Source of the DNA: Phaeocystidibacter sp965659415
GTDB taxonomy: Bacteria; Bacteroidota; Bacteroidia; Flavobacteriales; Schleiferiaceae
NCBI GenBank assembly: GCA_965659415.1
Contig: CBFHVA010000013.1
Coordinates: 9,196 to 73,195 of the forward strand
Reading direction: 5' to 3'
DNA length: 64,000 nt
Numbering within the stretch: position 1 is the stretch's first letter; each line of letters opens with the position of its first letter. Position numbers and translations under genes: made by a program. This document shows positions 26,716 through 36,160 of the stretch, piece after piece. The notes below the pieces were generated by a model. That model was not told the origin of the DNA. It ran no database searches and was given only the letters and a program-made list of their open reading frames with translations.

Positions 26716-27262
26716 TGCGAAAATCACAGTCCACCACATGGTCGTTAACAATGCCTGTGGCTTGAAGATGAGCATAAATCACGGTGCTCCCTACAAATTT
26801 GAAGCCTCTCTTTTTGAGGTCTTTGGAAATGGCATCCGATAACTCTGTTGATGCTGGCAAATCTTTTAAGCTCTTTGGTCTACGGTCTTGTGGCTCTCCC
26901 TTTACCCAATTCCAAAAGTAATCTGCTATCCCATTTTCAGTGCGTTCCATCTCCACGGCCAACTTTGCATTCGCAATAGCTGCCTTGATTTTTAACTTGT
27001 TCCGGATGATTCCTGAATTGGCTAGCAGTTCTTCATACTTTTCTTCACCGTAGGCCGCAATTTGATGATAATCGAAATTGTCAAAGGCCATTCGGAAGTT
27101 TTCACGCTTGCGCAATATCGTAATCCACGAGAGACCAGCTTGAAAGGTTTCGAGCAAGAGGAATTCGAACATTTGACGATCATCAGTTACGGGTTTCCCC
27201 CATTCATTATCGTGATAATCGAGATATAAGGGATCATCACCAGGCCAAGCACATCTGTTCAT
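26705..27262 (-). CDS. tag: DNA-3-methyladenine glycosylase I
   Basis: Base-excision enzyme removing 3-methyladenine from alkylated DNA. The 185-residue protein opens with the Tag signature MNRCAWPGDDPLYLDYHDNEWG, giving zinc ligands C4 and H17 with a C-terminal H...C pair (VNDHVVDCD). The catalytic region includes LLLETFQAGLSWITILRKRENFRMAFDNFDY. The start at 27262 is preferred to the frame that extends into the YyaL-type gene; the gap is 5 bp, implying co-transcription. Its 3' end overlaps tsaB by 11 bp. Confidence 0.95.
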   Translation of the reverse strand: MNRCAWPGDDPLYLDYHDNEWGKPVTDDRQMFEFLLLETFQAGLSWITILRKRENFRMAFDNFDYHQIAAYGEEKYEELLANSGIIRNKLKIKAAIANAKLAVEMERTENGIADYFWNWVKGEPQDRRPKSLKDLPASTELSDAISKDLKKRGFKFVGSTVIYAHLQATGIVNDHVVDCDFRTTG

Positions 27263-27267
27263 GGGAA

Positions 27268-29328
27268 TCAATTGGGTAAAAGGTTGAGCGCTTCCGCAAC
27301 ACTTTCCACCGGAAGCTGACAAGCACGCTCTTCACAAACGAAAATGCGTGTTCTTTCGTGGAGGTATCGGTTCTCAAAAGGAGGATTTTGATTTTCACCG
27401 ATAGTGCCTAGAAAGATGGTATTGGGAAGGTAATGACCTCCCATTTCGAATAGCACCTTCGAAGCATCAGGACCGACTACCACCACCTCCCTAGAGGGCT
27501 GTTGAATATCCATAGCGGCCTGCGCCCACTGGCTGTATGATTCCGGATATCTTTCGGCATTGGTAAGTGCGAGCTGTGTCATTTCAATAGCGCGTTCTTC
27601 CCAATTTGAGTTGCCTGTAGCTCTACCTAATCGAAATAGCTGTGTTGCGAACACCGAATTAGCTGCTGGTATAACGTTATCCTCAGTTTCATGGGAACTT
27701 GAGATAAGTAAACGTTCTTGTGAGTTGGCATACCACAACATAGGACTAGCGTCGTCATGGAAGTGATTCAGGGCTTGCTCGGTGAGATCGGTTGCCAAGG
27801 TGAGCCATTTTACATTACCGGTCAAGCCGTTCAACTCAACGAGCGCCTTAATCGTGATAGCGTAATCGTCGGAGAACGCTGGAATGTAAACCCCTTCATC
27901 GCCATAGGCATGCCACAGTTCGTCGTTACTGAGGAACTTATCCTTAATCAAGGTGCCAAGTTCTATGGACTTTTGCATCAATTCCTCGTTCTGTAACGCT
28001 TGTGCGGAATGAACGAGGCCAGATAAGTACAAGGCGTTCCATGCCAATAACTTCTTGGTATCTACTCCTGGCTTCGTACGTTCTTCGCGCTTCTCAAAGA
28101 GTTGATTCATCCAAACGTTCCAGTGTTCCGGTTTGTCTTGTCCTGACTTGAGCAATACTACGTGATTACTGTGTTCCCAATTTGCTCTTCCGTTCCAATC
28201 CGTCGCATCCACAAATTCCTCATAGTCTTCTTGGAGAAGGTCTCGAACCTCCTCTGAAGTCCAGACATAAAACTTCCCTTCTTCACCCTCTGTATCTGCA
28301 TCTAGTGCACTGTGGAACAAACCGTCATTAGACTGTAACTCACGTTCACAAAACGCAACGGTTTCATGAATCAGCTCGGCATAATTGGGATCCTTGAAGA
28401 CCTGATAGGCTTCAGCATAAAGTTCTAAGAGCTGACCATTGTCGTATAGCATCTTTTCGAAATGTGGAACACGCCATTGAGCATCGGTTGAATAGCGGGT
28501 AAAACCTCCACCAACTTGGTCGTATATACCTCCACGCATCATGGCATCTAGCGTCCGCTTCACATGAGCAAGCGCCTCCTGATCCTGAAACTTGCTTCCA
28601 TAGCGAAGCAGGTATAGGTAGTTATTAGGCATTGGGAACTTCGGAGCTTTATCCGGACCACCTTCTACCGAATCCCATCTGCGCGACCAGTTATGACGCA
28701 TCACGTGGAAGAGCTCTTCATCAATTTTTGGGGATTCTTCCGTGGCAACGAGTGTGCTAGATAGTTGTACTCCCTCTTGCAATCGAGCGGCGTAATCTTC
28801 AACAGCTGCCGAGTCTTCTTCACGGACATCCAGTATTCGCTGCAGACTGGCAATCCAGCGGTCTTTGGGGAAGTATGTTCCGCCCCAAACAGGTCTTCCG
28901 TCGGGAAGCGCTACCACATTGAGAGGCCAGCCTCCTTGTCCTGTCATCATTTGAACCGCTCGCATGTATACTTGATCAATGTCCGGTCTTTCTTCCCTAT
29001 CTACCTTAATACTCACAAAATGGGTGTTCATGAAATCAGCGGCTATAGAATCATCAAAGGTTTCATGGGCCATCACATGACACCAATGGCAAGTAGAGTA
29101 TCCCACGGAAATGATGAGCATTTTGTTTTCACTTTTGGCCTTTGCAAGCGCTTCCTCGCCCCACGGGTACCAATCTACTGGTTGATGTGCATGTTGAAGG
29201 AGATAAGGAGATGACGACTCCGCTAAGTGATTGAGCTTCATGGATTCTTTCGGGTTAGTGCAAGAAAAAGTGAGCAGAACTGTTGCCGCTGTACACAGGA
29301 AGAAGTTATTTCGCCGTAGATTGTTCAA
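27268..29328 (-). CDS. YyaL-type protein: N-terminal thioredoxin-like domain plus glycosidase-like (alpha/alpha) domain, predicted lipoprotein
   Basis: The N-terminal DUF255/thioredoxin-like domain has the family motif HLAESSSPYLLQHAHQPVDWYPW and the CxxC at C80/C83 (STCHWCHVM). The rest is the alpha/alpha-barrel region related to N-acylglucosamine epimerases (PHFEKMLYDNGQLL..., WNALYLSGLVHSAQ). Function is unproven; the human homologue is SPATA20. The start is a TTG at 29328, chosen because it gives a lipoprotein signal ending TFSC (C23); a cytosolic start at the ATG of residue 30 is the alternative. The tag gene follows after 5 bp. Confidence 0.85.
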   Translation of the reverse strand: MNNLRRNNFFLCTAATVLLTFSCTNPKESMKLNHLAESSSPYLLQHAHQPVDWYPWGEEALAKAKSENKMLIISVGYSTCHWCHVMAHETFDDSIAADFMNTHFVSIKVDREERPDIDQVYMRAVQMMTGQGGWPLNVVALPDGRPVWGGTYFPKDRWIASLQRILDVREEDSAAVEDYAARLQEGVQLSSTLVATEESPKIDEELFHVMRHNWSRRWDSVEGGPDKAPKFPMPNNYLYLLRYGSKFQDQEALAHVKRTLDAMMRGGIYDQVGGGFTRYSTDAQWRVPHFEKMLYDNGQLLELYAEAYQVFKDPNYAELIHETVAFCERELQSNDGLFHSALDADTEGEEGKFYVWTSEEVRDLLQEDYEEFVDATDWNGRANWEHSNHVVLLKSGQDKPEHWNVWMNQLFEKREERTKPGVDTKKLLAWNALYLSGLVHSAQALQNEELMQKSIELGTLIKDKFLSNDELWHAYGDEGVYIPAFSDDYAITIKALVELNGLTGNVKWLTLATDLTEQALNHFHDDASPMLWYANSQERLLISSSHETEDNVIPAANSVFATQLFRLGRATGNSNWEERAIEMTQLALTNAERYPESYSQWAQAAMDIQQPSREVVVVGPDASKVLFEMGGHYLPNTIFLGTIGENQNPPFENRYLHERTRIFVCEERACQLPVESVAEALNLLPN

Positions 29329-29399
29329 GTAAATATAACTTTAGTGACGTTGCTTGATAGAATTAACGTAGAGTTAAGGCTTCACCTGAGTTACACGTC

Positions 29400-29407
29400 T
29401 ATTTTTG
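29400..29407 (+). promoter_or_regulatory. -7 box candidate for the Pit-type transporter
   Basis: TATTTTTG matches TAnnTTTG 19 bp before the ATG at 29426, with no convincing -33 TTG at the expected distance. Low confidence. Confidence 0.35.
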
Positions 29408-29425
29408 CCGAAATTTTCCAATTAG

Positions 29426-31660
29426 ATGGACTCTTACCAAATCCTTATTTACCTTTTATTCACGCTCGCGGCCATCGACTTGGTAGTAGGTGTGAGTAAC
29501 GATGCGGTAAACTTCCTCAACTCTGCGATAGGATCTAAGGTAGCGAACATTCGTACCATTCTTATCATTGCAAGTTTGGGAATTCTCGTGGGTACGCAGT
29601 TTTCCGGCGCTGTAATGGAAGTGGCACGCAAAGGAGTATTCGTTCCCGATTTCTTTACGTTCGATAAAATCATGGTGCTCTTTTTGGCCGTGATGCTTAC
29701 CGATATTTTACTCTTGGATTTTTATAATTCTATTGGTTTACCGACAAGTACGACCGTATCCATTGTTTTCGAATTACTCGGAGCTGCATTTATGACGGGT
29801 TGGTTGATGAGTTTGAATATGGAAGGTGAAATTCCATTCTCCCAGTACATCAATGTCAATAGCGCAACAACTATTATCGCCGGTATCTTTTTAAGTGTTC
29901 TCATCGCGTTCACCTTTGGGGTGTTGGTGCAGTACTTGGTCCGGCTAGTTTTCACCTTCAATTTGAACAAGAGTTTAAGGCGCGGAGGGTCAGTTTTTGG
30001 AGGTATAGCCATCACAGCGATTATTTATTTTCTCTTCATTAAAGGTGCAAAGAACTCCGCTCAACTTGCCGAGACAGTAGCTTATGTAAAAGGTCATACG
30101 GTATCTATACTCACGGCGTCTTTTGTGTTCTGGACGATTATCATCCAACTGTTGATGTCTTTTTTGAAGGTAAATCCACTCAAGGTAGTCGTCCTAACCG
30201 GCACATTCTCCCTGGCTATGGCTTTTGCGAGTAACGACTTGGTTAACTTCATCGGGGTTGCGGTAGCGGGCTTACATTCATTCGAGCTATGGTCAGTGAG
30301 CGGGATGGCGGCAGAAGACTTCTACATGGATGTTTTGGCAGGAGAAATACCTACCAAAAGCTATTTGCTCTACGGCGCAGGAATCATCATGGTAGTTACC
30401 CTATGGCTGTCCAGTAAGGCGAGAAAAGTAACCGAAACTGAGGTGAACCTCGGACGACAGAGTGAAGGTGACGAGCGCTTCAAGCCCAATCTGATTTCAC
30501 GTGCAGTGGTTGGATCCGCCATGGCCATTGGCAAGGTGACCTCCTCGGCTATTTCGAATAAAATTCAGCATCAAATTGATGATCGATTCGAGCCGATTGA
30601 GGAATTGAACGAAAAGGATGCGGCCGCATTTGACTTATTGCGCGCGGCAGTGAACCTCATGGGTGCGAGTATTATTATTGCCATAGCATCAAACCGGGGT
30701 TTACCACTGTCTACAACCTACGTATCCTTCATGGTTGCTATGGGTACTTCATTGGCAGATCGTGCTTGGGGAAGAGAGTCTGCTGTATATCGGGTAGCCG
30801 GTGTGCTCAACGTGATTGGGGGTTGGCTGATGACGGCCGTTATTGCCTTCATGGCATCCGCATTAATTGCACTGATACTGTTCTATACTGGAGCGGTGGG
30901 TGCATATTCTATAGCGGCACTTGCTGGCCTAGCTCTCTTCATGAGTCAACGCCGATTCAAATCGAAGGAAAAAGCCAAGAAGGAAGCCGAGGAGATTGTA
31001 AATCGTCAGCTCGCCAATATTGAGGATGTAGTCGCATCGAGCAAGAAGGAAACCATAGTCAACCTCAAAACCGTATCTGACCTCATGTCTATGAGTGTGC
31101 GCGCATTGGTTGGATTGAATGGTGACGTGCTGAGCCGAAACTTAAAGGTCTACGACAAGAAGAAACTCACTTCTGTTCGGTCAAAGGGCAAACTTATCAA
31201 GTTTGTACGCAAGATGGGTAAAGGACGTACGGATGCGGGTCGTTTATATCTGACCGTATACGATTTGATGACGGAACTCGAAGGCAACTCCCTCTCAATC
31301 GCCAAGTTGTGTAGAGACCACGTCAATAACCACCACAATCCTCCAAGTCGAGAGTTTTTGGATAATCTTCTTGAAATCGATCAGCGCTTTGGTCGCATCG
31401 TAGACAATGTAATACGAAGTATAGATCGACTCGATTTTTCCAATGCCGAGCGCATTGCCGAAGACAAGCGTATGCTCCTTGATATTATCAATGAGAAGCT
31501 GAGCGAGCAAGTAGAACTCATCCAAGAAGATGCAATTACATCACGTTTGGGATCACTACAAACCGACATTCTCCTTGAGCTAAAGGACATGGTAGCCATT
31601 ACCGCTCGAGTGATGAAGCTCTACACACGTTACGCGTATCGCGGAATAGATGAAAACTGA
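29426..31660 (+). CDS. Pit-family inorganic phosphate transporter with C-terminal PhoU-like domain
   Basis: Low-affinity H+/metal-phosphate symporter. Residues 1 to about 500 are a PHO4-family permease, with the repeated Pit motif GVSNDAVNFLNSAIGSK at the N-terminus and FASNDLVNFIGVAVAG in the second half, both with the conserved ND. Residues about 520-744 are soluble and helical, with KTVSDLMSMSVRALVGLNG and acidic repeats resembling a PhoU domain. Long fused forms of this type are usual in Bacteroidota. It is monocistronic by position. Confidence 0.9.
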   Translation: MDSYQILIYLLFTLAAIDLVVGVSNDAVNFLNSAIGSKVANIRTILIIASLGILVGTQFSGAVMEVARKGVFVPDFFTFDKIMVLFLAVMLTDILLLDFYNSIGLPTSTTVSIVFELLGAAFMTGWLMSLNMEGEIPFSQYINVNSATTIIAGIFLSVLIAFTFGVLVQYLVRLVFTFNLNKSLRRGGSVFGGIAITAIIYFLFIKGAKNSAQLAETVAYVKGHTVSILTASFVFWTIIIQLLMSFLKVNPLKVVVLTGTFSLAMAFASNDLVNFIGVAVAGLHSFELWSVSGMAAEDFYMDVLAGEIPTKSYLLYGAGIIMVVTLWLSSKARKVTETEVNLGRQSEGDERFKPNLISRAVVGSAMAIGKVTSSAISNKIQHQIDDRFEPIEELNEKDAAAFDLLRAAVNLMGASIIIAIASNRGLPLSTTYVSFMVAMGTSLADRAWGRESAVYRVAGVLNVIGGWLMTAVIAFMASALIALILFYTGAVGAYSIAALAGLALFMSQRRFKSKEKAKKEAEEIVNRQLANIEDVVASSKKETIVNLKTVSDLMSMSVRALVGLNGDVLSRNLKVYDKKKLTSVRSKGKLIKFVRKMGKGRTDAGRLYLTVYDLMTELEGNSLSIAKLCRDHVNNHHNPPSREFLDNLLEIDQRFGRIVDNVIRSIDRLDFSNAERIAEDKRMLLDIINEKLSEQVELIQEDAITSRLGSLQTDILLELKDMVAITARVMKLYTRYAYRGIDEN

Positions 31661-31666
31661 TTCATA

Positions 31667-31803
31667 GATTATCGGATTTTCAGAGCATCAGATTCTCAGA
31701 ATTTCAGAGAAGCAGCCTTGAATCTGAAGTCTTGTCCTGGAATCTATGGTACATCGAGAATTCAGGACATTCAACAGTCTGATAATCGGACAATCCGATC
31801 ATC
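31667..31803. repeat. Intergenic inverted-repeat element between convergent genes
   Basis: Outer arms at 31667-31678 and 31792-31803 match at 11 of 12 positions when one is reverse-complemented; inner arms 31734-31743 and 31760-31768 pair with one bulge. The 145-bp gap between pit and the M20 peptidase also contains several CAGATTCTCAGA-like short repeats. It could be a bidirectional terminator, a cruciform-forming element or a dispersed intergenic repeat. Confidence 0.55.
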
Positions 31804-31805
31804 CC

Positions 31806-33197
31806 TTAACGACTCATCTCCTCCGCATAGGCTTGGAACCAAAGCGGAATGGTTTGAATTCCATTGAAATAGTTCTTCACGCCATAGTGCTCATTGGGTG
31901 AGTGGATGGCATCGGAATCCAAGCCAAAGCCCATCAAGATAGATTTGGCACCTAATTCGCGTTCAAAAAGGCTTAGGATTGGGATAGATCCTCCTGAGCG
32001 CATAGGTATGGCTTCCTTACCGAAGGTCTGTTTCATTGCCTTTGCAGCCGCTCTAAATCCAGGGTGATCAATACCCGTTACATAGGGTTCACCTCCATGG
32101 TGAGCGGTAACTTCCACCTCAACACATGAAGGGGCGATATTCTTAAAGTGTTTCGTAAACAATTCCGTGATTTCGTCCGGATCTTGATCAGGTACCAGTC
32201 TCATGGAAATTTTAGCCTGAGCATATGAAGCAATTACCGTTTTAGCCCCTTCTCCGGTATAGCCGCCCCATATACCGTTCACATCAAGTGTTGGGCGGAT
32301 ACTTGCGCGCTCTAGCGTGCTGAATCCTTTCTCACCCCATACATCGGGCAGGTCGAGCGATGCCTTATACTCCACTAGTGAGAATGGTGCTTTGGCCATG
32401 CCTGCGCGTTCATCGTCGCTCACTTCTTGTACCTTATCGTAAAATCCTTCAACGGTAATCTTATTGTTCTCATCGTGCAATGAGGCGATCATTTGCGAGA
32501 GAATATTGATAGGATTCGCTACGGCCCCACCATATAAGCCGGAATGCAAATCCCGGTTCGGACTTGTTACTTTGACCTCAACATAGCTCAATCCGCGCAG
32601 CCCTGTGGTTACGGAAGGTTGATCTGGTCCAATCATCCCGGTATCCGAAATGAGAATGACATCACAAGCCAGCTTTTCGCGGTTGCGCTCAACATACCAG
32701 CCTAGATTTGCTGACCCTACTTCTTCTTCACCTTCAATCATAAACTTCACGTTGCAAGGCACTCCACCATTCTGAATCATGGTTTCGAAAGCCTTCACAT
32801 GCATGTACATCTGACCTTTATCATCACATGCACCTCTGGCGAAAATGGCACCATCGGGGTGTAAATCGGTCTTCTTAATTACCGGTTCAAAAGGTGGTGA
32901 ATCCCACAAATCGATTGGATCAGGTGGCTGTACATCATAATGCCCATAAATAAGGGCAGTTGGCAAATTTGGATCGATGATTTTCTCACCATATACTACC
33001 GGATAGCCCGGAGTCTCTGCCACTTCAACATTATCAGCTCCGGCGTTCTTCAAGTGTTCAGCTACCACTTCAGCCGTTTTGTGTACATCCTCTGTATAAG
33101 CTTTATCGGCACTGATAGATGGTATTCGCAACAAATCAAGAAGCTCATTGAGCATGCGTTCTTTATGGCTGTCGATATAGGTTTTATATGCACTCAT
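31806..33197 (-). CDS. M20-family metallopeptidase (dipeptidase)
   Basis: A 463-residue di-zinc exopeptidase of the M20 (ArgE/DapE/CPG2) family. Motifs: the first metal site ALIYGHYDVQPPDPIDLWDSPPFEP, the bridging aspartate, and the EGEEEVGS catalytic base motif; the dimerisation domain sits between. The ATG at 33197 (MSAYKTYIDSHKERM) is chosen; an upstream frame of 16 codons begins with an uncertain start. Related enzymes hydrolyse dipeptides and acylated amino acids; the substrate is unknown. It is separated from the mevalonate run by a 79-bp gap and is not clearly part of it. Confidence 0.92.
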   Translation of the reverse strand: MSAYKTYIDSHKERMLNELLDLLRIPSISADKAYTEDVHKTAEVVAEHLKNAGADNVEVAETPGYPVVYGEKIIDPNLPTALIYGHYDVQPPDPIDLWDSPPFEPVIKKTDLHPDGAIFARGACDDKGQMYMHVKAFETMIQNGGVPCNVKFMIEGEEEVGSANLGWYVERNREKLACDVILISDTGMIGPDQPSVTTGLRGLSYVEVKVTSPNRDLHSGLYGGAVANPINILSQMIASLHDENNKITVEGFYDKVQEVSDDERAGMAKAPFSLVEYKASLDLPDVWGEKGFSTLERASIRPTLDVNGIWGGYTGEGAKTVIASYAQAKISMRLVPDQDPDEITELFTKHFKNIAPSCVEVEVTAHHGGEPYVTGIDHPGFRAAAKAMKQTFGKEAIPMRSGGSIPILSLFERELGAKSILMGFGLDSDAIHSPNEHYGVKNYFNGIQTIPLWFQAYAEEMSR

Positions 33198-33276
33198 GGG
33201 TAAAGTATTGCGCGTTTTTGAAAGGAGAACTAAGATACAATCCACTCCTTAAAATGCGGAGTGAATCGCAGTGTAT

Positions 33277-34182
33277 TTACAAGACGATATGCTGATGTCC
33301 GAAAAGTGGAATAGCCATGATACTCAAGACAATCATCGCTTTGATGGCATAATTAAAACGAGTATAACCTATTGGATTTGCTTCATCCGAGGGTTTGAGA
33401 ATTAAGGCCATTAAGGTCATGATTCCGGCTAAGGCCAAGGGTATGAATCGCACATATCCAGAGTGAGTGAGAGCAAACATCGCAGCTGGTATGTATGACA
33501 ATCCGATTAATCCATAGATGAGCTGGGTGGTTTTGGCTACTCCCCATGTAGCTGGAAGAGTTGGATATCCGTAAATCACATCCCCTTTGAGGGCCTCAAC
33601 ATCTTTGGTAAGATTCCGAATCACTTCTACAAAAACGAGAAAGCATACATATAGAATTACATCGACGCGATTCAATCCGTAGTAGAAGAATACGGCAAAG
33701 AAGGGAAGAATGGACAGCATCGCTGCGGTCACATTTCCCAATAAGGTTATTTTCTTGAATTTATGCGAGTAAAGCCACAGTCCAGCTGCATATATAGCGA
33801 AGAAGGCAAACGCCCTTAGAGATATCAATAGACCAATCGCCGAGGCAAGAAAATTAAAGAAGATGTAGAGGCGAAGAATCTCTGACTTTTTCAGTATTCG
33901 TTCAAAAAGAGTTTGAGAAGGACGGTTTACCATGTCCTTTTCCCAATCGTAGAAACTATTGATAATGAAACCACTTGCGACCGTAAGGCCTGATGCGAAA
34001 ACGATGAGGTGCAATCGCCAATCAAACAGGGTATTCAAGTAATCATTCGGACTATTCATGATGAATAAGCTCGCGAGATATTGGGCGACAATGACCAGCA
34101 GAATGTTGTACCACCGCACAACGGACAGCAGCGCGACGGCTTTTAATGTGGTTGAATACTGTTTACTGGCCGCAGGGCTCAA
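33277..34182 (-). CDS. UbiA-family prenyltransferase, geranylgeranylglycerol-phosphate geranylgeranyltransferase-like
   Basis: A 301-residue membrane prenyltransferase. Prenyl-diphosphate motif one is NSFYDWEKDMVNRPSQ (N75, D79, D83), motif two is DVEALKGDVIYGYPTLP (D194, D201), both with the UbiA spacing. Relatives in Flavobacteriales are annotated as geranylgeranylglycerol-phosphate geranylgeranyltransferases, and the upstream mevalonate kinase and decarboxylase supply the isoprenoid precursor. The start is TTG (34182), overlapping the mevalonate kinase stop (TTGA); no upstream ATG exists. Which prenyl acceptor it uses cannot be proven from sequence. Other UbiA activities such as menaquinone side-chain attachment are possible. 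Confidence 0.8.
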   Translation of the reverse strand: MSPAASKQYSTTLKAVALLSVVRWYNILLVIVAQYLASLFIMNSPNDYLNTLFDWRLHLIVFASGLTVASGFIINSFYDWEKDMVNRPSQTLFERILKKSEILRLYIFFNFLASAIGLLISLRAFAFFAIYAAGLWLYSHKFKKITLLGNVTAAMLSILPFFAVFFYYGLNRVDVILYVCFLVFVEVIRNLTKDVEALKGDVIYGYPTLPATWGVAKTTQLIYGLIGLSYIPAAMFALTHSGYVRFIPLALAGIMTLMALILKPSDEANPIGYTRFNYAIKAMIVLSIMAIPLFGHQHIVL

Positions 34183-35117
34183 AACCGATAGATAACTTCC
34201 GGTTTGTATTCCTTGAGGTGAGGTAAGGCCTTTTCGTAGTCACGCGTGAAGCCCAACAGGTATCCACCACCACCGGAACCACATAGTTTCAGATAGTAGT
34301 CGTTGCTCTCAATGCCCTTCTTCCAAACATCGTGGAATTGAGCCGGAATCATAGGAGTAAAGTTCTCAAGCAACAAGTGACTGAGATGCTTCAAGTTGGA
34401 GAACAAAGGAGAAATGTCCCCCTTCAAGAAGGCCTGAATACACGCATCATTATATTTCTTGAATTGATCTCTCATGAGGTTTCTGAAGCCCGCTTCTTTC
34501 AATTTGTCCATGAAGATATTCACCATGGGTTGCGTTTCTCCCGGTTGTCCTGAGTTGATCAAGAATATAGCACCTTGACCCGCCTTCTCAACAGGAATAT
34601 CGACCGTGCCTAAATCATCTTTTCCACTAATGAGAAGCGGAAGATTGAGGTAGCAGATTGTAGGATCGATTCCGGAACTCTTTCCGTGGAAGTAGCTCTC
34701 CATCTGACCAAACTGCGCCTTTAGGGCGATGAGGTTCTCACGGCTCAGGTTTACTTCTGGATCAATCTTATCTATGGCGTATCGGTCGTAAATAGCCGCA
34801 ACAAGAGCGCCACTACTTCCGACACCGAATCCTTGCGGGATAGACGAGTCGAAAAACCATCCTTCTTTTACGTCAGCTTCAAAAGCCTCTAAATCAAGAT
34901 TTGCTTGCAGCTCACCACTTGCCTTCAAATCTTTCAAGTACGCACAATACTTATGAAGGGAAGCATTCGACTTTTGCGTGCGCTCATCTTGATGTTCTGG
35001 CAATTGAAAAGCGCCTTGGTAGTAATTGTAAGGGATAGAAAGACCCATGGCATCTTTGATAATGCCATACTCTCCGAAGAGGAGAATTTTCGCGTAAAAC
35101 AATGGTCCTTTGCTCAT
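34179..35117 (-). CDS. mvk: Mevalonate kinase-like GHMP kinase
   Basis: A 312-residue GHMP-superfamily kinase with the glycine-rich ATP loop PQGFGVGSSGALVA (residues 94-107) and a C-terminal KLCGSGGGGYLLGF motif, the two hallmarks of mevalonate kinases. It phosphorylates mevalonate in the mevalonate route to isopentenyl diphosphate. It overlaps mvaD upstream and the UbiA gene downstream, each by 4 bp, so all three are co-translated. Phosphomevalonate kinase and the HMG-CoA genes are elsewhere. A different GHMP specificity is possible but the neighbours favour this one. Confidence 0.86.
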   Translation of the reverse strand: MSKGPLFYAKILLFGEYGIIKDAMGLSIPYNYYQGAFQLPEHQDERTQKSNASLHKYCAYLKDLKASGELQANLDLEAFEADVKEGWFFDSSIPQGFGVGSSGALVAAIYDRYAIDKIDPEVNLSRENLIALKAQFGQMESYFHGKSSGIDPTICYLNLPLLISGKDDLGTVDIPVEKAGQGAIFLINSGQPGETQPMVNIFMDKLKEAGFRNLMRDQFKKYNDACIQAFLKGDISPLFSNLKHLSHLLLENFTPMIPAQFHDVWKKGIESNDYYLKLCGSGGGGYLLGFTRDYEKALPHLKEYKPEVIYRF

Positions 35118-36160
35118 TGGTCTATTCTTTTGGGGCCGCTTCCCACCTTGTCGTGAATATATCTGCCATCCTTACACAAAGAGGCTAACTCTGACTCAAC
35201 AAAGGTATGCACTTTTTGTTCTGCGCTCGCGGGGTACAGTAAATGCACGTTCGCACCAGCATCCAAGGTGAAATGCACAAGAACCTTTTCTTCGTTTCTG
35301 TAACGTCGAATGCGTTCAAGAATTTCAATGGTATTAGGTCTGAACAGCATATAGCCTGGTCTGCTCGTCATCATCATGGCGTGCAAGGTGAGGGCTTCTG
35401 CCTCTACCAATTCGCCAAAGCTATTCACGTCACCGGTTTGAAGGTGGCGAATAATTTCTTCCATGTTGTCTGCCGCCTGTTTAAAGCGTGATTCGGCAAA
35501 GGAATGACCATTCATGAGTCCGTGGCCCTTGGTGCTTGAAACCGACTTTTGACCCACTTCTACGAGAAGCACTGTATCTCTATAGGTTTTGAAGACGTGC
35601 TCCACGTGATGCGGATAAGGAACCGCAAAGGAATCGTTACTCCCCGGTATTTCGTGGTGTTTTCCCCAAACGACTAATCCGCCATAAACGGATCGAGAGG
35701 CTGAGCCTGAGCCCAAGCGTGAAAGAATGGAAGCAAAGCGATAGAATCCTTCTTCATCAACCACACCCATTTGATGGGCAATGTCGGTCATACATAGGGC
35801 CAAAGCACTTAGTCCAGATGCCGATGAAGCTATCCCACTCGAATGAGGGAAGCTGTTAGTGGTGTGAATTTCCATCTTCACACTTGGCAAGAAGGTCAAT
35901 AGATCTGAAGTTCTCTGAAAAAAGGTTTCAATTTTAGGACGGAAACTTGGACTGATTTCACCGTCCACATAGATTTCAAAGTGAAACGGTTGACCATCGG
36001 CCTCAACTTGTTCCCATTCAACGCGCGTTTGGGTATGGCACGAATCGAGGGTGAAGCTGATAGAGGAATTGGCCGGAATTTGACCTTCCAGTTTCCCCCA
36101 ATACTTAACCAATGCAATATTGGACGGACTTTGCCAAGCGACGATTTGCTTATTGCTCAT
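35114..36160 (-). CDS. mvaD: Diphosphomevalonate decarboxylase
   Basis: Converts mevalonate diphosphate to isopentenyl diphosphate with ATP. The 348-residue GHMP enzyme has the conserved N-terminus WQSPSNIALVKYWGK with ILE/Ser-rich SSISFTLDS, and the phosphate-binding FPHSSGIASSASGLSALAL. It overlaps fabD upstream (4 bp) and mevalonate kinase downstream (4 bp). Its presence implies the classical mevalonate route rather than the MEP route, as in many Flavobacteriales. Confidence 0.94.
   Translation of the reverse strand: MSNKQIVAWQSPSNIALVKYWGKLEGQIPANSSISFTLDSCHTQTRVEWEQVEADGQPFHFEIYVDGEISPSFRPKIETFFQRTSDLLTFLPSVKMEIHTTNSFPHSSGIASSASGLSALALCMTDIAHQMGVVDEEGFYRFASILSRLGSGSASRSVYGGLVVWGKHHEIPGSNDSFAVPYPHHVEHVFKTYRDTVLLVEVGQKSVSSTKGHGLMNGHSFAESRFKQAADNMEEIIRHLQTGDVNSFGELVEAEALTLHAMMMTSRPGYMLFRPNTIEILERIRRYRNEEKVLVHFTLDAGANVHLLYPASAEQKVHTFVESELASLCKDGRYIHDKVGSGPKRIDQ

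Noticed and set aside
28765..29214. A 149-codon plus-strand frame
   Set aside because: It is antisense to the DUF255/thioredoxin-like motifs of the YyaL-type gene, which are clearly real.
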